Assembly (NCBI GenBank): GCA_033980235.1
Contig: CM067069.1
Span: 21,262,650-21,326,649 of the forward strand
Source of the DNA: Diadema setosum
Taxonomy: Eukaryota > Echinodermata > Echinoidea > Diadematoida > Diadematidae
DNA length: 64,000 nt
Direction: 5' to 3'
The position numbers and the translations under genes were made by a program. The stretch's first letter is position 1. Each line of letters opens with the position of its first letter. Under the pieces are notes generated by a model that worked only from the letters and a program-made list of their open reading frames with translations, did no database searches and had not been told where the DNA came from. Below are positions 25,286 through 34,400 of the stretch, piece after piece.

Positions 25286-27157
25286 AATTCATTTATAAGG
25301 CGCTTAATTCAGATGTTTCTAAGCGCACAGGTTACCGGAAAAATTAATATTTATACCAGAATAATACCAAAATACCAAAATACAAGTACAAAAATACCCC
25401 CAAAAAATAGATACAGTGTATAATTACGATAAATAATGAAAATAAAAATCAGTGTGCACCTCCATCGACCGACCCACAACTGGCCTATTCCAAAGGACTA
25501 TCTACTAAAAAGATAAGTCTTCAGCAACGTCTTAAACTGATTAACGGAAATGGCTTGATGTATATAGGCGGGTAGAGAATTCAAGAGAGAAGGGGCAATT
25601 GTAGAAAAAGCACGATCACCGTATTTTGTGGAAGTACGTGGTCCAGGAGTCAATTGCATTGTAGAGGATGAACGGAGGGATCTTGAGGAAGATCATTTAC
25701 CAGAGTGTGGCTGCAATACGTTAAACCAAAATATTTTAAGTTAAGCCATTTGATTTTGATTATTAACCAGATGACAAGTGTTTGTCTGTGTTTGCGACAG
25801 GAGTATCAGCACAATAAGTATTAGGTTTGACACCCCTCCCCCATGAGCCTACCCATGATCAGCTCACTTCATGCTCATTTTTGTAAACAGAACAAAGAAA
25901 AAAGACCAATGTTAAAGTGAACATTCAAAGAAAATCACCATTTTGTCACAAATTTATATGCTATGTTTATGCTAGAATCTTGTAAAGGACAAAATAGTTG
26001 TTTTTTGTGTGTAATATCTTTGAATGGGCACTTTAACATAAACTTATCAAAAGTGAAAGATTTAAACAGTTGACTTGTGAACAAAATTATCGCACAGTAT
26101 TAGTATTCAATTGCAATGCTATGATACGCTGTAAGTTAATCTGTGCCAATCAGGAAATTCCAATTTCACGTCAGACAAACAATTCTTAGCGTCATAGCTT
26201 TGTTTGTTAGTGATGCTCTTCTCGTGTAATATCTTGACTGCAGTTAAGATACATCGTGTCACTCAGAAACCTTCCTTTATTATTTATCCATTGCCTTCAC
26301 CACGTTACATTAGGGAGCTTTAGATTTTCGCGACGGGGACGTTCAGAGGAAAAAAAAAAAAACATGTTCTGAGCATGCGCAGAAGCGCGCTTCAAGTCGA
26401 TCTATTTTGGGCTTGCGTCGCCTTAGTTTTTCACTACGCGTACTGGGCAATTTTTACGTCCGCACAGTTTGCAACGTAGTGAACTACTTCATGCACCGAT
26501 CATATGGGGCATAATGGGGGCTCCATTTTATTTTTCATACGTTGCGTCCCAGCGTAATCTAAAGCTACTTTTCAACGCGACGCAGGGGAGAGGAGAACGT
26601 CCAGCACAAGCGTCGTCTCAAACGTCCGCGCGTCAAAATCTAAAGCTCCCTAACGTTAGAGTGCGAGCGGAGACGAGAACATGTGAAGAAGTTATGATTG
26701 GTTCAAAGATAAAAAGGGTCATTATATACCACCCGTTCTAATCTTTAAACAAAGTCTGTTTAAAATCCAAAACTGTTAGAATGTTAGAAGGCATATTTGC
26801 TCAGTGTTTTAAATTGACCTTTTATATTGACAGGAATTATATCCTGTATGCTTGTTGACGGCATGGAAACTTCAAAGCCCATACATCTATTTACAAAACT
26901 GTTATGACAGTGCACATAACATTACATGAAATAATTGTTACATAGACCGTAGTACTCCATGCAATCCTCGTATGACCAACCTCCTTTGCCTTATCCTCTT
27001 ATTAGGTCCTTCTAACCAAAGTTGCCAAGACAACAGGACGGCTGACTGTAATCTTATCGTACAGGCGGACTTGTGCCGCTTTTCGAGGTACAGTCAGACT
27101 TGTTGCAGGTCATGTCGGAACATCGCCGGCCGATCAGGAGCGAGGGGTCGTAAATGA
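9244..27157 (+). CDS. ADAMTS-like secreted matrix protein (ADAMTSL2-type), 16 exons, 5' end missing
   Basis: Sixteen exons with GT/AG borders join in one frame without stops (3,297 nt; 1,098 aa plus stop). Domain order read from the translation: TSP1 repeat (residues ~5-60), ADAMTS cysteine-rich module (to ~155), with CGVCGGD near its end, spacer (~185-295), a long linker rich in N-x-S/T sites, acidic residues and Thr (~295-700), six more TSP1 repeats, and a PLAC domain with six Cys at the C terminus. No metalloprotease (HExxH) or disintegrin module is seen. This is therefore an ADAMTSL rather than the tail of an ADAMTS, unless a protease lies upstream of the window. TSP1 + spacer + glycosylated linker + six TSP1 + PLAC is the vertebrate ADAMTSL2 layout; ADAMTSL4, ADAMTSL6/THSD4 and papilin-like proteins are alternatives. 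Known family role: secreted, fibrillin-microfibril-associated regulators of TGF-beta-type signalling and matrix assembly. No start codon or signal peptide was found; the first recognised exon opens in phase 0, so at least one upstream exon is missing. Confidence 0.88.
9965..10031 (+). CDS. ADAMTSL exon: second half of TSP1 repeat 1
   Basis: A 67-nt exon between TTGCAG and CAG|GTGAGA. It encodes GYEVRADLCQGRPQEYRLCR, the C-terminal strand of an ADAMTS(L) central TSP1 repeat (pattern C-x-G-x-x-x-EYRLC). It leaves in phase 0. Confidence 0.88.
10091..10303. repeat. Inverted cluster of ACAGCCCACGAGTC repeats
   Basis: The left side has three direct copies of ACAGCCCA(C/T)GAGT. The right side has the inverse, TCGTGGGCTGTATGACTCGTGG, with a shared GAGTTCGACGCTA / TAGTGTCGAACTC arm. 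It lies within ADAMTSL intron 10032-11594. Confidence 0.75.
11595..11691 (+). CDS. ADAMTSL exon: start of cysteine-rich module
   Basis: Acceptor ATCTCAG, donor C|GTGAGT. The translation starts NCQYSTAFGYRASRCQ and contains HTWRPYYPSE, the F-R-x-x-x-C and W-x-P-Y-Y signature of the ADAMTS cysteine-rich domain. A nearer AG (CCTCTAG before 11638) would break the frame, so the upstream acceptor was chosen. The exon ends in phase 1. Confidence 0.85.
12437..12591 (+). CDS. ADAMTSL exon: cysteine-rich module core
   Basis: Acceptor TTTTGCAG, donor TGG|GTGAGT. It encodes YGPCTLACYNE, then VPLGTRC and GVCINGACW, the usual PC-x-L-x-C, D/P-GT-x-C and VC-x-x-G-x-C steps of ADAMTS(L) cysteine-rich domains. 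The frame stays open about 300 nt past the donor, but that read-through has no family similarity. Confidence 0.88.
13514..13637 (+). CDS. ADAMTSL exon: end of cysteine-rich module
   Basis: Acceptor ACACCAG, donor GTAG|GTAAGC. It encodes SIGCDGYLNS and DGCGVCGGDGTTC, the most diagnostic ADAMTS(L) signature (x-GCDG...CGVCGGD). A GTAGGT three bases upstream of the donor was rejected because only CTACAAGTAG|GTAAGC gives the phase 1 required by the next exon, where G plus GC makes Gly. Confidence 0.92.
14488..14568 (+). CDS. ADAMTSL exon: spacer start
   Basis: Acceptor TTCCTACAG, donor CTAG|GTTCGT. It encodes GYTDVLQIPAGATNIAISE followed by RNYL, the typical opening of the ADAMTS spacer (GY-x-x-V-x-x-IP-x-GA-x-x-I-x-x-x-E). 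Phase 1 to phase 1, 81 nt. Confidence 0.9.
   Translation, partial: ATQTCCRYPQEPRISPYLKHTVSGII
14865..15098 (-). mobile_element. tRNA-derived SINE, minus strand, with ATGGGTACC core
   Basis: Read on the minus strand: a tRNA-like head GGGGCGCTTGGGCATAATAG, B box GAGTTCGATTC, then TTGGACAAGATGTTTTTCCC and CCCAGGTGTATAAATGGGTA, a core seen in many marine invertebrate SINEs, ending in a (TTA)n-like tail. It lies in an ADAMTSL intron. Confidence 0.75.
15886..16082 (+). CDS. ADAMTSL exon: spacer middle
   Basis: Acceptor GGCGTAG is weak and pyrimidine-poor, but the frame and the family match are clear: ALSTLNGEYLLNGHW, then IRYHRQ and KGPTNDTLLVQ, as in the spacer beta-strands of ADAMTSL proteins (x-GPT-x-x-x-L-x-V). 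Donor CAG|GTGAGT, leaving in phase 0. Confidence 0.9.
16607..17351 (+). CDS. ADAMTSL exon: spacer end and N-glycosylation-site-rich acidic linker
   Basis: Acceptor CTTTCAG. The exon starts ILNFVYDANTTVRYEYVIP, the last strand of the spacer (ILN...YEY-x-IP), then runs into about 215 residues of low-complexity sequence. This has several N-x-S/T sites (NIT, NRT, NAS, NNS, NST) and an EEEEDLDL acidic patch. Two donors fit the phase-1 entry of the next exon: GAAG|GTACAG (end 17351) and GTTG|GTAAAC (end 17381, ten residues longer). The ACT|GTGAGT at about 16,728 would leave in phase 0 and bring the next exon into a stop, so the long form is supported. ADAMTSL2 has an N-glycan-rich module at the same place. 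Confidence 0.78.
17929..18501 (+). CDS. ADAMTSL exon: acidic and Thr-rich mucin-like linker, start of TSP1 repeat 2
   Basis: Acceptor TTATACCAG, donor AGAG|GTAGGT. The first two thirds are acidic (DDIDDDSESDYERD). A roughly 70-residue Thr/Ser/Ala-rich stretch follows, rich in TTT and MTT runs ending TTTTPPPEFFW. Known mucin-like composition suggests O-glycosylation. The exon ends with CSATCTRG, the start of TSP1 repeat 2, which fits the O-fucose consensus CxxTCxxG. The 573-nt exon is open only in this frame and is consistent with both neighbours. Confidence 0.82.
19163..19289 (+). CDS. ADAMTSL exon: rest of TSP1 repeat 2
   Basis: Acceptor TTTAACAG, donor CCAAG|GTGAGG. It encodes a TSP1 tail with the four remaining Cys (YC, MC, EC, PC) spaced as in group-1 TSP1 repeats. 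Phase 1 in, phase 2 out. Confidence 0.85.
19440..19647 (+). CDS. ADAMTSL exon: TSP1 repeat 3
   Basis: Acceptor GTGTCTTAG, donor CACAG|GTATCA. It begins WEVGTWSNCVGDCKASFR, contains C-x-D-C in place of the usual C-x-x-C-G-x-G, and has six Cys in all. It ends WIVSDWSQ, the opening of repeat 4, so each following intron sits just before the first Cys of a TSP1 repeat. Confidence 0.9.
20001..20144 (+). CDS. ADAMTSL exon: TSP1 repeat 4
   Basis: Acceptor TTGTTTCAG, donor CGG|GTAAGC; symmetric phase 0, 144 nt. It starts CSTPCGPGQETRQVTC and ends WSMSSWSR, the opening of the next repeat. CSTPC lacks the Ser/Thr needed for O-fucosylation. Confidence 0.92.
21238..21405 (+). CDS. ADAMTSL exon: TSP1 repeat 5
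   Basis: Acceptor TTCTTTAG, donor CAG|GTGAGA; symmetric phase 0, 168 nt. It starts CPRACGIQARSVLC and ends HWVPQAWQQ. The repeat keeps its Cys but has lost the CxxS/TC fucosylation site. Confidence 0.9.
21466..22345 (+). repeat. Degenerate 22-bp minisatellite in an ADAMTSL intron
   Basis: Tandem repeats of GGTTACCCTTTGACATCCCT plus CT (22 nt), roughly 40 units. They are most uniform at about 21722-21830 and increasingly diverged toward both ends. Strong strand asymmetry: pyrimidine-rich on the plus strand. Confidence 0.9.
22694..22888 (+). CDS. ADAMTSL exon: TSP1 repeat 6
   Basis: Acceptor CACGCAG, donor CCT|GTAAGT; symmetric phase 0, 195 nt. It starts CEGDCRSAFRRRDIIC, again with C-x-x-D-C as in repeat 3, and ends WVSYSWKP, the opening of repeat 7. 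Confidence 0.9.
22968..23581. mobile_element. DNA-transposon fragment or MITE with CGGTCACACAGC termini
   Basis: Left CTAAAGCCCCGGTCACACAG and right GCTGTGTGACCGAGCTTTTAG are inverted repeats with few mismatches. The 614-bp interior is GC-richer than its surroundings and full of CACGT/ACGTG motifs. It lies in ADAMTSL intron 22889-24687 and has no transposase ORF. Confidence 0.8.
24048..24284. mobile_element. MITE with CATAC(T/C)TGCCAAC termini
   Basis: Left CATACTTGCCAAC and right GTTGGCAGGTATG are 12 of 13 complementary, flanked on both sides by ATACAG (24042-24047 and 24285-24290), a likely target-site duplication. The interior repeats (G)TAAGATTTT several times. Confidence 0.8.
24688..24841 (+). 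CDS. ADAMTSL exon: TSP1 repeat 7
   Basis: Acceptor GATGTAG, donor CTCG|GTGAGT. It encodes CSVTCGTGLQSRTVQC and then ECSRPAC, a complete canonical TSP1 repeat with the O-fucose consensus CSVTCGTG. It leaves in phase 1. Confidence 0.92.
25198..25284. repeat. (AAC)n(AAT)n microsatellite
   Basis: Eight AAC units followed by about 21 AAT units. The AAT part is the tail of the LINE fragment read on the minus strand. Confidence 0.95.
25221..25700 (-). mobile_element. 5'-truncated non-LTR retrotransposon (CR1/L2-type) 3' end with microsatellite tail
   Basis: On the minus strand, 25655 to 25498 reads KYGDRAFSTIAPSLLNSLPA, then FKTLLKTYLFSR and TAG. That is the very conserved C-terminus of CR1/L2-like reverse-transcriptase ORFs (YGDRAF...P-x-LWNSLP...FK-x-x-LKT-x-LF). 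About 210 bp of 3' UTR follow, ending GCGCCTTATAAATGAATTG and then an (ATT)n tail, as L2/CR1 elements do. Confidence 0.8.
26311..26652. mobile_element. MITE with TAGGGAGCTTTAGATTTT termini
   Basis: Left TAGGGAGCTTTAGATTTT and right AAAATCTAAAGCTCCCTA are perfect inverted repeats 342 bp apart. The interior is CpG-rich (GCGCGC, GACGGGGACG). ACGTTA occurs close to both ends. It lies in the last ADAMTSL intron. Confidence 0.88.
27006..27157 (+). CDS. ADAMTSL terminal exon: PLAC domain and stop
   Basis: Acceptor TCTTATTAG. It encodes a PLAC (protease and lacunin) domain: C-x-D, ADCNL, DLCRF, then TCCRSC, six Cys with the diagnostic CC-x-x-C end. A short basic tail (GARGRK) and TGA at 27155-27157 follow. 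PLAC is usually the last domain of ADAMTSL, papilin and several ADAMTS proteins, which fixes the 3' end of the gene. Confidence 0.92.
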
Positions 27158-27767
27158 TGGTCGCCGTCGTCCTCATGAAATTCGCTCTTTTTGAGAAAGA
27201 TCTAGAAGCTGACAATGAACACATGGTGGGGCTGAAAATTTGCTATGTACCGTCAAACTCGATTTATCAGTCGTTAACGTTATTTCTGCATCTGTGCCGA
27301 AGGAGTTAAGTATGCATTTAGGAGAATGACATTTTTATCTATGATTGTTAATGCCAGAATCAAACTCAAAACGTGAATGTAACCGTGTGATGACCGCAAA
27401 CGATAATTATTTTAATTCTACGTTTCCGTAATCAGTATGACGTCCCCGTCAAAAAGCAAATGGCGCATACCTAGTGTTCACCCAAAGAGCAAGTTGCGGG
27501 TGTGATGCTAAATGTGTATGGAAATGCATGAGGAATGAATTTAATGTCCCACCTGAACCGAAAGAGAAGGCTGTGACCCACACGGCTCATCTGATGTCAC
27601 TACCCATGAGAGACCTAACATACATCACTGTGTGTCTCCGTGTTGGCGGTGGACACAGTCACACCTCCGTTGAACTGCGACTGTCATTAGAGTGATGGCG
27701 CTATTTCATATAACTCTCTTCGTCTGATGTGCATCCGTGTCTCGTCATGTAATGTTGGCTGCTTCCA

Positions 27768-27773
27768 AATAAA
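27768..27773 (+). terminator. Poly(A) signal AATAAA of the ADAMTSL gene
   Basis: This is the first canonical AATAAA after the PLAC stop, giving a 3' UTR of about 0.6 kb. Confidence 0.55.
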
Positions 27774-29663
27774 AACAGACTTAGCAGTATTTACAACTTG
27801 ATAGCATTTTAAGTCCCCGTCAAGTCATATCGTAATGTCTAAGAAACCTGCCAAATTCGCATGTGGGTCTGTATTACATGCTCATGTTCAGTAGCTGGAC
27901 TCTTTGTATATAAAGAACTGGCAAAGGTGATGTCATGGAGATGTTTTACAACAAAGAAAATCAATCTATTTAATTTGAATAGTATGAAGTGAATGCTAAC
28001 CATGTAAGTTATTTATCTACCTGTAAAATGATTATCATACTCGTTTAAATAGCCAGTTATTGGTATGGGACCAGAATTTTACAAGAGGCTGCATATATCA
28101 TAATATTCTTATTCTGAGTATTTCATATTGTGATGTAGAAGATCACAGTATATATCGTGTGTGACATGACCATAATAATGTGACATTAATAAACGAATAG
28201 GTATGTGTACTGATACAGTGTTTGACGTGCCTGTCAGCAAGCAGTTTTGTCACAGTGGACCTGCGCAGAATGCACCGTATCAGATGAGTTGGCTTGACGC
28301 TGTATTTTTCAAGTGCAGACATGGCAGAGGTAATCACGGTTACGATTGTATTTGGAGAAATTCAAGTATTATTCCACATCGTGTTAAGTTGATTTTGGTG
28401 AATAGAGTAAAATCAGAATCAGATAGAGTAGAATCAGATGAACAGGTGAAAAGAAGTATACTAAGTTCCATCAAGATGAGACGTGGATTATGTGTTGTAA
28501 AAGTTTCCACGTGATAGTGATGCTGATCGCAACCACACATGCAGTAGAGTTGGTGATGTCATCACCTCAGAACTCTCCTGAGGGTTTGCATACAGTTAAT
28601 ATAAATATCGTGTTTTCTTAATGTAGCTGCAACTACCTATTTCGCCCTTTTAATTCATGTATGGTAAGTTAGGCCTACTACTAACTTCGATAGTTTGATG
28701 CCAAGGGTGTAACTTGCGTTTTGATTTTATGTCATAAAAGCAGGGTATGTAGTGAAGATTTATCTCGTTGTCAATGGGAGGTCTATACGGGGATGGCGTC
28801 AGTATTGTTCTCCACTCTAGCTTGAACATCAACTGTGTTAAAATATGGCATTAGAAACTCCAGATCTCCCATGTTTCAGATCCGTTTTCGATGGAACCTT
28901 TACCATTCTGTTCGTTTGATTTTATTATTAAAGTGGTATTCCAGACGATTTAAATAATTTCACATCATGTAGTATAATACATACATCTATAGTAAAGATT
29001 TTGATTGTGGAATTTATTATTGTCCTTTCGCAGATAAACCGATACTCTGAAAAAAAACCAAGATAATACTAGTACACTGAACAAGGATGATGACATAGGG
29101 TTCACACATTCCAGTAATGTGGCAATGTAATTCCTTTGCAAGTTCACCTGTGTAGAATGTGTGCATGTTTTTTTCTTTTGTGTTGCTTCCTTGAGCACCC
29201 AATCATGCATTCCTATATGAAATTTCTATGTCATCATCCTTGTTCATTGCGATTTGTTATGAATTTTTAAGACATTCTTATTTCTCATCCCATTCATTAT
29301 AAATTTCAAAACTCTGTATGCCCAGTACATGTATAACCAGTTTATAGTTGTTTAAATTCAAAAGTCTAAAAATAATCCGGAGGTCCCCTCAAGTGTAAAA
29401 GTGCCCGTTGATTTCGGCAACTTGTGTCAAGAAGCAGGCATGAAAAGGCCACGAGCTCCCCCCCCCCCCCCCCCCCCAAAGAAGGATGAAACACTGGCTT
29501 TTCATGGATGCCAAAATTGTTGTAATTTACTGTTAGGAGATGGGCGAACTAATCTGTGCTGCAGTAACGGAAGCGGTCGTATTAACAAAGATGATGTAAT
29601 GGTACAGACTACGATTTTCTATCGCCAGCTTTGGTCCATTGCCATGGATCTAATGGTTCCTGG

Positions 29664-29813
29664 GGCCCGTTGCATAAAAGTTACAATTATTGTAACTTTG
29701 CCATCCAATGGTAACTTCCATGGAATTCTTGATTTTGATTGGCTGTTGAGAATTGTTGCCATGGTACACGTAGTTACCATTGGATGGCAAAGTTACCATA
29801 ATTGTAACGGGCC
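29664..29813. mobile_element. Short MITE with GGCCCGTT termini
   Basis: Left GGCCCGTTGCATAAAAGTTA and right TTGTAACGGGCC, with inner arms carrying AACTTTGCCATCCAATGG and its exact inverse CCATTGGATGGCAAAGTT. About 150 bp and able to form a hairpin. Confidence 0.8.
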
Positions 29814-31435
29814 ACTGGAGTGTCCATTGCTATGGATCTAATGGTACCTGGATACGTCACGTGTATTGAGGTATGATGAACGCGATGTGTGGTAGTGTGT
29901 GGCACCCGGTCTTCATAACAAGTTCGAGATTTGTTTGTGCAAAGAGAGGACTTAAAGATGAGCGGGAATAGTCACTGCTTTTTAAAGACATCAAAAGAGG
30001 CACGGTTGGCAGTGAGGTCATTCAAAGCTCAACTTTCTGTTATTTTCCTTTCATTATAATCCCGTTTTCCTTTATGTATAGATGACATAGCATCAGAATG
30101 TATGTTGACCTCATAGCTATTATAGGTTAGATGAATGACTTACAATCTTCATCTTTTATGTGAACGTTAAGGCATGTGTGTGCATGTCACTTTGGACAAA
30201 ACCCTCAAATTATTTTTATGTAAACGTTTTATTGGAATTAAAGTACGATACGTCTCTATATTCAAGTCGATTTAAATGATGTGTCATGTTAAACTAACAA
30301 CGTTTCATTTAATGGTACATAAAATAAGAAAGTAATTGGATATCAGATTCTTATATTTTTCAGAATACATAGATATGGGTCATGACCACATATTCAGTTG
30401 TAGATGTTGGGAGATGCCATAACCTTACATTGGGCTTCCACAGACTTAAGCATCGAATTTCAATACATTTTCCAAAGTAAAACCATTGCAAAAGGGTAAG
30501 CAAGGTTATTGTGATACTGCAAAAACTTAGAAATGGCGACATAAATAAATGTGCAATTCCATCCATAAATAAAGAAGCTCTTACAGTAGATAGAATCAAA
30601 TAAAACAGATATAACAAGAATGGATGACATGTATTTTGGGGGTCAAATCATTGTAGTGGCCTGCAGACATCGATTATTTTTTTAATGAATTATTCTAATC
30701 TAATACTTGAATGTGATTGTGTTTGATCAAACAGAATTATGAGAAACAATGCAAATATTTAAAAATAACATAATAGGTGAAACGCCCACCAGTATTTTGG
30801 TTTGACGTTATTTAAGTCAAAATGGATGCACAGTCATTAAATCGTCAGAAGTGTAGTGATATGTTCTCAACCTAAATTGTCGTTATACATGATAGTGAAT
30901 GAAGCCTGTTGTTCAGTATCTGCCCACAGATTTCTACAGACGGCTAGTAATCATATCTGTATCATTACGTCACTTTATACACACCCACACCCACACTCCT
31001 TCCCTCTCCGCCACTCTCCTTCACTCTCTCAATGTATGCTCTCTTAAAGTCTCATCCAACTATTGTCTCTTTCTCAGTGACATTCTCGCCAGTCATTCAT
31101 CCTCCTTACAGCTATCAAAGTCTCAACGTGCTTTCTGTTTTGCATGTGTTCCGAATTAAGTAGAAGATTTTTCTCAAAGTTCGTGTGTCCCTTTTGCAAC
31201 CCTGAAAATTAATTTCCTTTCATAACTTGGTATATTGTGGAGGTAGGTAATTCATACATTAATTCTTCAGAAAAATGAAACAGGAAACTTCTTTATGATG
31301 CGAGGGGGAAACAAAACTAACATTTCTAGTGAATTCTATTCGGACCCCAAAAATATTTCCCACGTTATTCTCGGTACAAAAGGTGAGCGTCTTGTCGAGT
31401 GGCATGGAGCTAGAATATGAATATGAAAATGTATA

Positions 31436-31436
<1 letters not shown>

Positions 31437-31482
<46 letters not shown>
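31437..31482. repeat. (AT)n microsatellite
   Basis: Pure AT alternation, preceded by GAATATGAAAATGTATATG-type degenerate units. Confidence 0.95.
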
Positions 31483-31485
<3 letters not shown>

Positions 31486-34400
31486 CTTTGAGGTGTTTTA
31501 CGGTAAGATTTCATACACGATGTTCGGAGACATAATTCTTCAACCATGCAAAATTTCGTGACGTTTGCAAAAGGGACATACGACCTAAAGGAACGGCAAT
31601 CTTCATTTTTTTTTCCGTACAAAGCAGGAGAAACGAGAATCGTGTACAAGCATGAAGTGTCACAGACCTCTATTTGCAGTAAGGTATCCCATCATGCAAC
31701 TTCACACATTCAATACATGAAAAGAGGAAGCAAGGAAAATCAGTGCATCGAATTCAAGCAGAATTTATATGTGATGTTTACTTGACCATTGTGTAATTAC
31801 AGAGTCAATCATTCTATAGCTATGGTACAGGCAAGTGAAATGTAACGTCTTTTGGTGATGTTCTGATGACTAAAACGTCTAATGCAAAAAGTACTGAGAA
31901 TCAAGAGAATGATGTACGATCAAACTATTGCAGTGAACTCAACATGAGATTTTGCCTATCAGTTTAGAACAAAGATGCGACACTGAAAGAATGATTGCGA
32001 ATAAACTATGCACAAAGTGATTTTTCCCGATAAAACATTTACAGGTAACTTTTTTATTTTTGTTAGAAAATGTACTGACAACTTTTTACCGTTGTATTGC
32101 AACATGAAAAGAACAGATATCTAAAGAAAATTACTTAGTCATGGCATATGCCTTATTGGTATATATTTTTTTATATGTTTGTAATACTTTTATTGTACAT
32201 AGATGTATCTTTTCTTATCGATAAACATATCAGATATAATGAATGTCAAGTTTGATATCAATTTATTAAAAAATGTAATTTTCTAGGAAAGCCAACTGAA
32301 CACGTTTTGTAGCACTACGCCTTTTTGAAATAAAGAAAGCTGCAGAAACTAATCATAGTCTTACGTGCATACTTACAAATGTGTTATAAATCCATATCAT
32401 CCTTATGATAGACTTTGTCCAAAAGGTAATGTTCAGCGAATGGAATATATACACGAGTCTTATAATAAAGAGCAACTTTTGTTTTGTGTTTTCTTTCACG
32501 AAGCCTTTGACAAAATCAAAACTATCCATCCATTGGGAAAAGGCACTCAATAACCTGGTCTATCAGCTTACTGTTCCTATCTGGGATGTCACACTGCTTT
32601 GTACACAAGTACGCCTACTATAATGCATGCTGATAATGTTCGTCCACATTACCCTTGTATAAGGCAGTCAGTATTATTCAGTGTAAGAAACTCACCAATA
32701 CATGTATTGAGACTTCGTTATCGACATATTAACTTCTTGCCCATCGAGTCTTCGTCATGCGTTTTAGTATCTTGATCAGCAGAATTCAGTTTTTTAGCAA
32801 GATTCAATATTTTGGCACATATCAAATATCTAATATTTGTCCAACCACTATAAAGTGTAATGCCTTTCTAGGTTATTGCTAAAAATCACGTACCTGCGCG
32901 ATATAAATTCATGAGTAAATGAATCATTTGATACTTTATATATAATGAATACGTTCCTTTTCCCTTTTCCGGAGATACTTGAAAGCTGCTAATTAGTTCT
33001 TATATCTCCCAGCAAGCGTCTTTTCTAGGAATGAGATGAAAGTGAGCTCTGCGGGCTGACTGAATTTCTGATGCTGATATTTTGAACATGATTAGTCAAT
33101 TCACTACCAAACCTCAATACATGTAATACGTTTAGGTGGCGTCAGGCAAAAGCGCAAAAGATATCACATTAAGGCATGTTCAGAGTGTATGTCAGTTTCA
33201 TTCAATTCATCACACCTCAGCGAAATCGATCAAACTTATGCATTACGTAACACTTTTCTTATCGATTAGTATATCAGAAAGAATGCCACTGTACCATTAA
33301 TATAGGATGCAGTACTTTATCTGCTATCAGCACACTGTTGAAAAACTTTGCTTTGAGCATTTTATGCTAGGAGAGAACCGGGAAAATTAGTGAAATAGCT
33401 TTGCCTAACAATAACACGTAAAGACACTGCAGCCTATTATGCTATGACACGTATCATTCTGTCATCGTATATGTCCATCGATCGTTTATTTTTTACTCAT
33501 ATTGAATAGGTGATAGTTTATCGCCTGTTATTATGCGAACTTGAGGATTCCTTATTAGGGTTTTCCGAGTATTCCCCCGAAAATTCAATATCTGTAATAT
33601 CTTTAATTTTAAGACCAACCTGTACATAAGCTTTTGTTCTATTGGATTATGACTGCTCTAACATCCATACGAGCTGAGGTGCACTCTATGCACAAGCTCT
33701 ATAATCATAATGCTCTGTTTCACCCAATCATTTATCACGATTGTTTGTTAAAATTGACTTGAAGTCGTAATTAGAATTCAATGTGCTGAATACACGTTTC
33801 CTCTTTACAATAATTTTAGGCTGATTATTATGGAAATATAATTATGAATATGAAATCTCGCAGTTACGGAATCTTGTGAGAAATCGACGTTAGCTTGAAG
33901 TGCTTGCCCGTTAGTACTCCACTGAGTTAACTTGACCTAAAAATCGCCATTTTGATATTTCCACCCTCTCTATGGCTCTGGCGCTCAGTGTACGATGATG
34001 TACGTCCATTCCACCTGTATGCACCGTACACGTTCCACGCAGTGTACACCAAGGCTTTCACTACAACGTGCAGTCAATCGGTCCGCGTTTAATAGGGAAG
34101 TGATGCAAGGAGAGTCAGTGTCTAGCGACAGATTCGGTTGCTATGCCAACGTGGCTAGCCGATTCTCGCCTTCATTTGATAGCGCATGTAATAAATAATG
34201 GAGGTCGAGCGAGAGGGTAAGGATGGCTGGTCGAACACGGCCACTGACGGTTGAATATTATATTGTGGCTATACGTACGACACCAATGCGTTGTAGTCTG
34301 CATGATGGGGCGTGAGACTGAGTTACATACAAGCATTAATGACCGACTATCCGGCGATAGTATTTGATGCCTCCCTCAAGAAATGGCTCGCGGATTATTC

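Larger units (their letters stand above)
18502..27005 (+). other. ADAMTSL introns 9-15
   Basis: Introns: 18502-19162, 19290-19439, 19648-20000, 20145-21237 (nothing seen), 21406-22693 (22-bp minisatellite), 22889-24687 (two MITEs) and 24842-27005 (LINE remnant, microsatellite, MITE). Insertions are concentrated in the last three introns. Confidence 0.6.

Noticed and set aside
29401..29841. 146-codon frame with a Pro run
   Set aside because: The Pro run is a C homopolymer, and the 3' part lies in a MITE.
31410..31649. Frame with (IY)n
   Set aside because: This is a translated AT microsatellite.
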